Source: Harmothoe impar (Eukaryota; Annelida; Polychaeta; Phyllodocida; Polynoidae). From it: a stretch of 64,000 nucleotides of DNA. The notes beneath the pieces were generated by a model that searched no databases, was not told the origin of the DNA, and saw only the letters and a list, made by a program, of their open reading frames with translations. The DNA is taken from positions 38,847,360 through 38,911,359 of the forward strand of contig OX381714.1 of NCBI GenBank assembly GCA_947462335.1, given 5' to 3'. The position numbers were made by a program, and so were the translations under genes. Of this stretch, positions 54,346 to 64,000 are shown in pieces. How positions within the stretch are numbered: the stretch's first letter is position 1; every line of letters starts with the position of its first letter.

Positions 54346-54729
54346 GGCCATACTAGAGCGGTAGATAGGGAATCTATAATGTTAACAAATCACCAGCGGT
54401 CCATGGGCCCCTGGACGTCAGGCGGATGTATATATTCATGGCCATGACATGTGGATTACGATACACCGCAGGGTAGAGCTCTCCTGCACTGGAGATGCAT
54501 CACCAAGTAGAGCTCTCCGGTTATGGAGACACATAATGATCGGCCGGGGCATAAACAAGGCTAAACAAGCACTTTCCCCACAATCTGTCCTCACATGAAC
54601 AAGTGGTTGATGCTGCAGCAACTGTAGCAGCATGGTACTACACTATCAATCCTCAAACCACGGATAAGGAAATTAGACCATTTAGACTTTATTGACGGCA
54701 CCACTTTCCAGTTCAAAATTGCTTGGGGC

Positions 54730-54905
54730 CCTGGATGGAGGGTCCCCCGTATCACATGTCGAATGTAAGAAATGACCATAATATTATCGCCTGTCACTTG
54801 AAATCTGAAGTCAGATTCAGGAAATACCCTATCATGTGACAATTGTTTTTCCCTATGTCACATATTGCATGACGAATGTTGGCCCATGTCGCTATGTGAA
54901 ATTTA
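54730..54905 (+). repeat. Dispersed CATGTCGAATTTAAG-type repeat, third copy
   Basis: Begins near GGGTCCCCCGTATCACATG and contains ATGTCGAATGTAAGAAATG; otherwise as for 54098-54345. Confidence 0.55.
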
Positions 54906-55213
54906 GTGGTCCGAGCGCATTTGGTTCCCTAATTCAAACAAAATGTTTTACTATGAGGAAGGCACATTATCATATGGATACTAAACATGTCCTTGTCACA
55001 TTTGGGACATCAAATGTTCCTTTTTACCTGACCCCACCCTATTGAGTGACGGTAGCAAGTGCGACTGCGCTGATGTTTGAGCCCCAGTCCCCCTGGTTGG
55101 GTGGTGTCGATCACAACAGGCAATCGGGGTGTTCTTTCCTTTCTGGGACAACGTCCACAGTCACAGGCTCCAACTGATGCCCTTTCCCAGAGTTATAGCC
55201 ATGATGCCATGGC

Positions 55214-55311
55214 CCAGATGCTTCAGACCTGCAGTTCTACCGATGTAGGCACCAGGGTACACTAGAGACTTCTAGTGGCTAGAGATGGAACTGCAGGTCT
55301 GAAGCATCTGG
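55214..55311. repeat. Perfect 24-bp inverted repeat
   Basis: 55214-55237 (beginning CCAGATGCTTCAG) is the exact reverse complement of 55288-55311, with a 50-nt loop. It may be the remains of a small TIR element or a structured RNA; nothing else identifies it. Confidence 0.75.
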
Positions 55312-57900
55312 CGATAAGGGCGGATTTACCTGGATGTCTGGGGTGTCTGGTGCCAAGCTAAATCCCCGATTTTTGGCCGATCATCTTCTCAAGAATTTGG
55401 ATTCTCACTTTTTGGTATAATCATTGTCTCCAGGGATCCAGAACCATTTGTCTATGGCTACATTTTCCTTTATATGGTTGGCTTGCCAAATTTGAGGGAA
55501 ATGAAACCGATTTTGACCCAGATTTAATCAATTTTTAAGGTAAGAATCATCAAACATGTTAGGCAATGTGATTTTTTTGGGGGTAAAAGCCTGCTTGAGA
55601 AAGTTTTTCATGAATGAAAAGATGCTACTAGCATTCACTATTATTTTTGGTGTCATTTTGGTGTCATTTTGATGCCATAGCAACAGATATCCTATAAATA
55701 ACGATTTTGTGAATTTTTGGCTGCTATGGTAACCAAATCAAAAATGGCTATCATTACCCGTCCACATACAAAATCTGAAAACACCTAACAATACCTATGA
55801 TATATAACTTATCCCATCTCAATTGATGAAGGAATCATGAAATAATGCAGTTTGAATATTGGTCCAAGATTCTTAAAAAAAAAGGAATTATTGCATGTTG
55901 ATAGAACCATATTTTGCTTATTTCAATAGATATAGAAAAGTATGGTACTACCCTTTTAGGTCAACATCCTTAACTCATATTATCACTAATCCACTTGTAA
56001 TTTGAGTATTTAAACAATTTCAAACGTTTTGGAATACTCATGCCATCACTTGCAGTCCAAAAACACCCAGAAACAATTCGGTAAAGGAAGATTTTAAACT
56101 GCCAACTACCCCATTTAAAGGGTCTCGCTACTTGTCACAGGATTACTGATGTTCTATTGACTTTTGCCTATGACTCAGGATTATGTTAGTTTGATTTATT
56201 ATCTAGTAGAAAATCAAAAGAAATTGCCATGTCATGGTACTAACTTTCATGATGCGGCCATTTGATCAAAGGAGTATCTTAACTATAGAAATGAATAGGA
56301 AAACAGCATTTTCACATTATTTGTCATGGATAATCCCCTTCTTCTATTGATATTGCAACCAAACCTTGGGAATGTATAATGGACATCTATGCTATCATTT
56401 TAGGACTAATAAAACAGGGGGTCACAGATAAAATGAGAAAGGCATGAATATTGGAAAAATATTTCTTTTGCCTTAACTATAGGATCCTATGGGTGTCCTA
56501 GCAGTGAATATATGTGAACAATGGAGGTATACTGTCAAAGTAGCAAATATAAATAGTTGATTTAGGGAAAGTGGTCTATGTAGGAATATAAATACAGCTT
56601 AACGAATACTTTTCATGAGCTTCGATTTTTGCCGCCAGGTGGCTTCTGTGTAGGAACCAGCAATTCCCATTAAGGCCAGAGTATCGCTCCCGCTCCGGCT
56701 CGAACTGTTGCTGGAGGTAGCAGGGGTTAGACATTTTAACAAGTAGTCCAACCTCTTCAGTATGCGTGTGTGTACCTAACACCATGCTCCTTTATTCAGT
56801 CAGGCGGTACAATGTATAATGTAGCTTCAATACATGTACCTGTTATTTCCTCCATGCATGATAAAAGGAGCAGGTTTCTATGGTTAGTTACATACTATAA
56901 CTGAGTGACAAATCGATGAATTACATCACTGCCGTGTTACATAGCAATGTGCCCCAGGCCATGCTCTAGTACCGACGGGGAGTGTTTACGTTGTAATGTT
57001 TGGATATAGTCCAACGTATACATACAGAAGGTGCTATATATATATATAAAAGGACACGAAAAATCCCCTAAGCCGCACCCCCAATGATGAAATGATATAG
57101 GCCTAGAGTAGAGACCTAATATCATCCCTTGTCCCCATAGTATAACCAGGAAGTGTTTTCTCATCGTTCTTACCTCATCGTATTTGACGTTTTTAGACGC
57201 TGCATTATCACCTGGGGAATATGGATACGAACCACTCCCACTATCATTATTAGGGGTAGACCTATGCCTGTCCAGAAATGAGGACAATCTACGAGACGAG
57301 ATCCTACCTCAGAGTAAGTAGAAAGTAAACTATGCATAGATTGGTGTGCAATGAGGGACGAGCTGGTCCAGTTGCCTGTACATTTATACAACTTACTTAT
57401 TCTTAAATAAAATATCTTGTGTGTTCCTAAATGTAAATGGGGTCTTTTATAGACTTTGTGTTATCAAAGTTTAAAAGGAAAATGAGAGAAACAAAAAGGT
57501 GTTCGGGCAGAAGTTAGAAGCATTCTAACATTTTACTGTATACCACTTAAGAATATGAAGGTATTTAGTTAAAGAATAAAGAAAGTATGCAAATGTCCAG
57601 GCAACTGTTAAGTTCGTCCCTACCAGTATAGCTACATTGTGCATTGTGTGCTGAACACACCATTCTATTGACAGTAGCCTAGGCTATAGTGATCATGTTG
57701 ATAACAGGAGTATTGGATGATGGGCACTTCCATATTGTCAAATACAACTCCCCATCCACAGCTCCAGTCCTGTATCAGTGTATGATACAGTAGCAATGCC
57801 TTGGGCCCTTCCTGTCACTAAATGACGTATGACATGACGTATGACGTCATAGCACAGAGATTACCCTTTACGTCCTGAGGGCACCTGGCTGCACCAGGCA
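55312..57900. other. Gene-free DNA upstream of the MCT-like gene
   Basis: No gene supported. A (TA)n tract lies at 57036-57049. Composition becomes GC-richer after about 57830. Confidence 0.45.
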
Positions 57901-58741
57901 CCATCATGGCACCAGACGCACCTACATGGCACCAGCCCTGCATGACGCCTCTATCGATCCTGACGCTAGAAAGCGCCAACGGACGGATATCCCCTACCCC
58001 TCACTTCTCCCCCCCCCCTGCTCCCCCCCCCCTGCTCCCACCGTGCTCCCCCCCTGCTCCCACCGTGCTCCCACCCTGCTCCCTACTACTGCCCGTCTAT
58101 GCAGCAGGCAGCCGCACCCAGCCACAACAACAACAACAGCAGCCCGCTACACCTTCCCACTGCTCCACACAGCTCCACTTTCCCTGCATGCAGTCAGGCC
58201 TGCACCACCGCCACCACTTCTACTACTGCTACTGCTACATGTACTACTGCAGCTTCTGCCGGTACCACTGCAGCAGTATACTGCATGCTTGTTACACTGG
58301 AGCAATGACAGTCACAGCTGGTGCCCGGAGCCTCCACCCTGTGTGGTGAAGAACGCTGAGGGAGAGGCAGACAGAGGGAGGAAGGGAGGGAGACAGGCAG
58401 GCAGGGAGAGGGGGAGAGAAGGAGCACAGACAGCCTGACAGAGGGAGGGTCAGCAGTAGGAGGCAGAGGCCGGGTGCCGCCTATATTGGTGCTGTTATGA
58501 AAGCCTCCCCTCATACTGTAGGTTCTCCAGCAGTAACCGGCCTACAAATATACACCTCCTCCAGCCTGAGTCGCCTCCTTAACGCATACCCTATCAGTAT
58601 AAGACACCAGGCTGTGGTAGCAGCAGGAGGAGGAGGAGCAGCAGGAGCGGTTACAGGAGGAACTCAGCCCAGGAGGAGCAGCTCACCCTGAGCCCTGACC
58701 CTACAGGAGGAGCCTGAGACTGCAGCAGCAGCAGCAGCAGG
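57901..58741 (+). promoter_or_regulatory. GC-rich, low-complexity 5' region of the MCT-like gene
   Basis: The composition changes from AT-rich to GC-rich just before the coding exon. It contains C-runs and CTCCCACCGTGCTCC tandem words (58005-58085), a GGGAGGC/AGGGAGG purine stretch (58365-58450) and (CAG)6 at 58721-58738. This is a likely promoter and 5' untranslated region; the transcript start is not visible. Frames of 147-170 aa here are Pro/Ser/Cys low-complexity readings, not genes. Confidence 0.45.
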
Positions 58742-59039
58742 ATGGCAGCAGAGGAGGCACCCAAACCATCAGACCCCGACCCCGGCTCCGGCACCATGGA
58801 GGAGGAATCCCCCGGCTCACAGTGCGCCAAACGCCGGGAGGTGGACCCTCTGGAGGGGGTCATTGACGGGCCCTTGGCCTGGGTGGTGACTGCAGCCACC
58901 TTTGTGATTCACTTCATCCTGTATGGGTTTATCTTCGTCATGGGGCTCTACTTTGTCGTATTCTTGAAGACCTTCAGACGTAGCTCTTCAGAGACATCAT
59001 GGATCGCCTCTCTGTACCTGGGGACTCTCTGCTCAACAG
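58742..59039 (+). CDS. SLC16/monocarboxylate-transporter-like gene, first coding exon
   Basis: From the ATG at 58742 the exon encodes about 99 residues and ends CAG|GTAAGA with the donor at 59040. After a 40-residue acidic, Pro/Ser-rich cytosolic N-terminus comes DGPLAWVVTAATFVIHFILYG, corresponding to the family's conserved DGGWGW-type entry into helix 1, then FVMGLYFVVFLKTF and SSETSWIASLYLGTL, the typical start of helix 2 with E-T-x-W. MCTs are 12-helix major-facilitator proteins moving lactate, pyruvate and related acids or aromatic compounds. The key motif deviates (DGPLAW), suggesting a divergent orphan member. Later exons are not found before 64000. A second Met at 58796 is possible but the first has a good context (aggATGg). 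Confidence 0.8.
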
Positions 59040-59115
59040 GTAAGATGTAATATGATAATCATGCTGTGAACTTGCAGGTAATAAAGGCATTTATATTGAT
59101 GCTATTAAACAGGTA

Positions 59116-59255
59116 GGGAGTTCATCATGAAACCGAAAATACCTCCTTTTATACTGTAAATCTACAGTAGAACTCACTATACAGCTACAGTTACTTTTGA
59201 CAGTGCCTACCTGTTTTCATCATGATATATGCCCTGATTTCATGATGAACTCCCT
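59116..59255. repeat. Small inverted repeat (GGGAGTTCATCATGAAA ends)
   Basis: 59116-59132 is mirrored by TTTCATGATGAACTCCC at 59238-59255. A 140-bp hairpin-like unit, possibly a tiny MITE. Confidence 0.6.
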
Positions 59256-59329
59256 CAGTGTTAGCAGTGTAAAGAATAATGTATCGCACATGATGCAACC
59301 AGGTTGAACAATGTAATATGATGCAAATA

Positions 59330-59605
59330 GGCAGTAAGGGAGTGCATCATGATGCAAATAATTATGTAGGGTAATTAAGTTGTGCATGTATCATAATGCA
59401 AACAGGTAGTGGATGCATCATGGTGCAAACTGGTAGGGCATTTATCATGGTGCAAACATAATAAATGGGAATGCACAGATTTATCATGATGCAAACCTGG
59501 ATAGGGCATATGTTATGATGCAAACATATGGAGGGCATACGTCATGATGCAAACATAGAGGGCATACATCATGATGCGAACAGGTAGGGCATACATCATG
59601 CGGCA
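59330..59605 (+). repeat. Degenerate tandem repeat (CATCATGATGCAAACAGGTAGGG)
   Basis: At least seven spaced variants of 'catcatgatgcaaac' followed by 'aggtagggcat' recur every 25-45 bp, with further scattered copies to about 59770. An old, diverged minisatellite in the intron. Confidence 0.75.
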
Positions 59606-60257
59606 GCTTCAGTATCCCATAACCTATCAATTCATCAAAAAACAGAGTAGATACTCTTTTTCAGCTTAAAAGTGTAGCATGTTGAGAATAATTATTGGAG
59701 AATAATCCTTTTCCAATGTGTCATGATGCCAACATGTATCATGATGCAAAATGCTAGGGCATGCATGTATCAAGATAACTAAAGGTAGAGCATAGATAGG
59801 GCATTTGCTACATATGATGCCAAGGTAGAAGGCACTTACTAGTGATAGGCAATATCATACATCTAGAGCAGCACTGAGAGGGGAAATGAGTGGGTGGCAG
59901 GGGTGTGAGTTTGACGGAGATCACAATGGGAAAATCAATTGTGAGTCAACCGCAGCAGTCAGTCTCAAGTGAAATGACATTCAACGACTTAATCAGTTGT
60001 TTGTGAGCTGAAAATGTACAACAAATGGGCATACAAAAAGTCCTTTCCATCAGAAGAATATTCAATAGCCTTAGACTTCAATTTAACAGAACCAGCCTAG
60101 AGGTGCCAAGTAAATCTACTGAGACCTTCACTATATATTGGGCACAATATTCACTATATAGCTGTAGGCCTATATAGCCTGAAGCACTTAAGTGTGTGTA
60201 TCCTCTGATTCCAATCCCATTGTACCATAGTATAGCACAAATTCCTCCCATGCCTTA

Positions 60258-60449
60258 GGGAACGTTCACAAAGTATGTCACCTGCTAGGGGTGGGTGGGT
60301 CTTTGGGTTTAATAGTGAAAATAGAGACATGGGAGATGGGGAAGGGGTCTGTGTGACATCAATTTTTTTAGACTACACCTACATGTATAGTGTCAGCATC
60401 GAGGGGAACAAAAGACCCGAAATAGGTGACGTTATTTGCGAATGTTCCC
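60258..60449. mobile_element. 192-bp MITE with TTA target duplication
   Basis: GGGAACGTTCACAAAGTATG at the left and AATAGGTGACGTTATTTGCG through GTTCCC at the right are inverted ends. TTA flanks both sides (60255-60257, 60450-60452), as in PIF/Harbinger MITEs. Partial relatives occur at about 18748 (left end) and at 20230-20260 and 34190-34220 (right ends). Confidence 0.75.
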
Positions 60450-61003
60450 TTATATCATTCACTATTTCTTACCCCATTTATATCCAGTAGCCGTTGAGAG
60501 GGGCCCAATCTTTGTCCTGAATGTGGTCGTCTAATGTTACTATCACTGGGTACTGACTTGTAAAAGGTCACTTGTTTTATAGTTCTAGTAGACACAACAT
60601 ACTACTGCCACTATAGATTCGCAGAAGATGAGGTGTCAGGTGTTCCTCAAAACACCAACCTTCTACTACTGACTGTATTATTTAGGTCCAGGTTCCATGA
60701 GGTGCCTTGAGACAATTTATGGCTGCGATGATGTCGAGACTTTGTTCATTACAACATTATATCATACTATGGACAAGTCTAAGCAAATAGCTATGCTTAA
60801 TGGATTAATATATTTAACCCACGGTGGACGGCTAAGACAAAAGACTTCACACCTTGGTTATTTTCACTTAACTAAAGGTTAAGTCAGATAGCCCCCTCGT
60901 AACTGAGTCATGTAATAATAACAATGGTACAGTGACTTATGAGGCCACCGGTCAGTCTGTTGTAGTTATTTTGACATACACTCAGTTACTCGTGGGTTAT
61001 CTA

Positions 61004-62003
61004 CCCAGGTAACATAGGTACATTGGACCATCATTGGGCCAATATACCACTTAAAAATGGGCCAATATTGGCATTTTGATATTGGCCCACCGCTGGTTTG
61101 ACCACTGGCCCAGTAATGGCCCATGCTCGGAAAAAGGGATATTGATTTCATATTGGCCCAATGGTGGGCCAACATTAAAATGTTTTTACATTATTCCAAA
61201 GTTACAAATTAAACATCGGGGCAACCTTGAAATACATATGTGGCTCCAACATATAATTCTCAATATAGGACAACTGTGACAATCACCAATATTGAACAAT
61301 ACTATTTTTATGTGTATAATTGAATGTACAAAGACATTTAAGACATGACTGTCAAGTATCATCAGTTTAGAAAAAGCCATTTCTGTCTTTTTAATCCATC
61401 TTGATCTCTATCCCAAATTGGTTAGACACCATACAAACTGTATTACTATGATTTAGGACTTATCTAACTCCATTACCCACACATGAGGTGTCTTCAAGTT
61501 CCTTTTGACAAATTCCCACTGATGTCATGCAGTAAATGGCACTTTTAGATATCAAATTTCATCCATGAACTTCCTCTGACCTTTAACCATGTAGAGCACA
61601 CTGGGGATCACATTTATAACCCAATATGATGGCAAAGTTGGAGCCATCCTGTAAGATATTCTTCAGGCAACATTGAATCCCCCTGGTGTAGATCACAGCC
61701 AATATTGGACAAGTGTAGTTAGAATTTATGTTGGTCCAACATCAGAAATAATATGATGGCCCTGAAATGTTCCAACACTGGGCCAACACTGGGTCAATAT
61801 CAGCAATATCAAGCATGGGCCAGCTCTGGGCCAGCGGTCAACCCAGCAATGGCCCATTATAGGAATTGCCAAGGGTGGGCCATCATTGTAATTTGTATGT
61901 TGAACCAATGTGTGTATTACCTACAATGGGCCATGGTTGGTATAACGATTGCGATGGAGTCGATCATTGTCGACATTGGCCCAATATACCCTTGCTACCT
62001 GGG
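61004..62003. mobile_element. TA-flanked MITE copy 2 (1000 bp)
   Basis: Nearly identical to 48124-49097 over its length, with an additional 26 bp near 61273-61299 that partly duplicates adjacent sequence. The CCCAGGTA ends, TA flanks and TTGGGCCA subterminal repeats are the same. It lies inside the presumed MCT intron. Confidence 0.82.
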
Positions 62004-62840
62004 TACTAGGTTCACTGGTCAACCTTTACCATATTGCAATTAGAACTGAACATGCCTCGGGCCTGCTAGAAGTGAATAGCATATAGCTACTCTGACTCCA
62101 GGCTAGTCCTTAACGAGCAGAGAGGTGCCTCCCATGGTCTGTTAGCATGTCATTGAGGTAGCAGTTCATGGTGGGGAACCCTCCATGGTAGATACCATCA
62201 CTACTACCATGAATACACGCATGTTGATATGACACGGCTGACACGGGAGGTATGATAGAAGGTTGTGAGGACACCAAATGCACACATAGAGGACCAATAG
62301 TGCAACTGGGATAAGTCAACAATAACACTGGGTTTAGCAAATAAACATGTTTTTCTTTTGTAAAAATATATATATCAAGGATATTCAATATATCTGCGTC
62401 TATCCTATCCTGGCTAGCACCACTCGTTTAGATTACGTCATAATCATGTAGAACTGACAGGCTTCTTGCCATTTTCACATAGTATTGATGTCATTTAGAC
62501 AAGTGCTGTCTTCTGGGATAAAACTTTCTGATCGGTGCAATGTTTAGAGTATTTTAAATACTAGGGTACTCTTCACCAGGCAGGCTGATCTACATTTGGG
62601 GTGCATCTATTAAGGTACTCTAATGATCGGATTGCCATCCCATATTGAAATAGGCCGTCGTCAAGGTTACATGACCCTTGTAGCAAAATGATTGTACAAA
62701 GTCAACTGTAATCAGGTCCACTTGTAGTTTATTATTTACAACTATCCTATCTACTTAGCATAATTTTATTTGGCAGTCTTCCATATTGTTGTCTGAACTT
62801 GGCACATATTCAAGAGGCTTGTGAGTCTGTAGTGAGTTAA

Positions 62841-63084
62841 CCCTTTAAGGGCCACATAGTGCTGTCATTTGCTATGTCCTCTGTTGTCATAATGTATGGA
62901 TTTATTGAATACAGCGCCAGGGTTATATTCATGCATCATGCTGACCCATTATGAGTGTATCAACCCGGTAGGCTCTGCATAATGTATGAATGTTCCCCTG
63001 ACAAGTAGAATCACCAGGGCTGCATTTCTGCATCATGAAGACCACGTTCATAGCACATTAAAGCATTGTGCGGCCCTTAAAGGG
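62841..63084. mobile_element. piggyBac-like MITE (244 bp, TTAA flanks)
   Basis: Ends CCCTTTAAGGGCCACATAGT and CATTGTGCGGCCCTTAAAGGG are inverted, about 27 bp long. TTAA flanks both sides (62837-62840, 63085-63088). CCCTTT ends with TTAA duplication are the signature of piggyBac-type elements. No ORF. Related ends occur near 29025 and 35200. Confidence 0.85.
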
Positions 63085-64000
63085 TTAACATACTATAGCC
63101 TGACTTCAAATGAAACATATCTATTTGTAAATGGAACTTTCAATTTTAGAAGTAAGATGTATGACAATAAAACGCCCCGTGCGACAGACGGTATATCACC
63201 AGTAGACACGGAATATATATTGTCTAAGCCACTGTGACACGTCAGTGACTACAGCCATCCAATACTGTAGATCTAAAAGGTCAGAGCAGACAAGAATAAT
63301 AATTTATCGATCCACCTGTTGGCATGAAACACTAGTTGAAGATAGGAAATGGCATGTTGACCCCCAGCTACTGAGTATTATTTTACCGACACATGTGACA
63401 TGTATATCGTGCATCTATACTATATATATATATACACATTTGTAACCCAGAACCACGATATGACATCACCTTTCTATGTAAATAATGGCAAAATGCCGAG
63501 TCATGTTTGGATATGCGGGACGTGTAGAGGGAGGGGGGGGGGGGGTACTCTGTCATCATCTGATGATCATTGATACTCATGGATCGTCCTTATAATCTGA
63601 ACACGCCTCCCTATGGCCTAAATAATAATTGTTATGTCATCAGTAGTAACACTCTCCAGACCCATGGGGAAATTCTCAAACGCATAGCGCTGCACAGAGA
63701 AAAGAAACAGAGTCAAAAGAGAGTCCAGGCTTGCATCCAGAATGACTCCCTTTTCATCCTCTCCTTTTGACTCTCTTAATGAAGGGAGTTGATACATGAC
63801 TAGTTATGTGACTCCCCTAAGATTGTAATTCTGACAGTAAATGTTGATGCTACAATGATGTACATAATATTATTTTACGATGGATGCGAAATGTTGTTTT
63901 AAGAAATTAGATTTAGATCTTTAGTGTAATCAAGTGTGATTAACCTAATGATCCATAATGAGATCAGGTGGAGATGGCACACTCCCTCTCCTTTGGGAAA

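Larger units (their letters stand above)
59040..64000 (+). other. Intron 1 of the MCT-like gene (runs out of the window)
   Basis: Begins with GTAAGA at the exon end. No further exon with MCT features was found in any frame through 64000, so at least 4.9 kb is intronic if the gene is intact. It contains MITEs, a degenerate tandem repeat, a (TA)n tract at 63419-63433 and a G-run at 63534-63545. Confidence 0.55.

Noticed and set aside
57906..58438. Overlapping Pro/Ser/Thr-rich frames of 147 and 170 aa
   Set aside because: Low-complexity C-rich DNA upstream of the MCT exon; two frames are open at once.
59330..59605. CRISPR-like spacing of a repeated motif
   Set aside because: Units are degenerate, spacing varies and the context is a eukaryotic intron.

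Overview
This is animal nuclear DNA: moderately AT-rich, poor in genes, and packed with eukaryotic transposable elements. Three recognisable host genes are present: two intact intronless copies of a drug/metabolite-transporter-family carrier resembling SLC35G, and the first coding exon of an SLC16/monocarboxylate-transporter-like gene ending at a consensus splice donor. Ty3/gypsy, tyrosine-recombinase (Ngaro/PAT-type) and LINE elements together with Mutator-, piggyBac- and Harbinger-like MITEs fit an invertebrate, possibly a marine deuterostome such as a lancelet. I cannot fix the species from sequence alone.

Layout. 1-14768: a very large, recently inserted Ty3/gypsy LTR retrotransposon, about 15 kb when the missing start of its 5' LTR is counted. 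It has a long Gag, a Pol broken by one frameshift, and a third sense ORF of 1278 aa in the env position that is not an envelope-like membrane protein. 14769-23025: gene-free DNA with a G-rich minisatellite and several foldback/MITE elements. 23026-41340: an old tandem array of the SLC35G-like gene (copy a, pseudogene fragment b, copy c). Each copy is followed by the same downstream module, and the array is interrupted by a 5'-truncated LINE, a 9-bp-TSD foldback element and several TIR elements. 41348-46975: a Ngaro-type retrotransposon on the minus strand with gag-like, RT, RNase H and tyrosine recombinase ORFs and split direct repeats present in an extra tandem copy. 46976-58741: gene-free, holding MITEs and tRNA-derived (SINE-like) sequence. 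58742-64000: first coding exon of the MCT-like gene and the beginning of a long intron filled with MITEs and a degenerate tandem repeat.

How it fits together. There is no operon-like cooperation between host genes. The window is a record of transposition on top of a local gene duplication. Because the array is duplicated, one copy often serves as the unoccupied reference for insertions in another; this defines the LINE and the 39-40 kb TIR element. The most unusual material is the third ORF of the gypsy element, with C2H2-like fingers, a long coiled coil and a Val/Thr/Ser/Pro tandem repeat. Strong splice donors between its primer binding site and gag suggest a retrovirus-like spliced message. 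Also unusual is the organisation of the Ngaro element, where RNase H and recombinase share one frame separated by a single stop codon.
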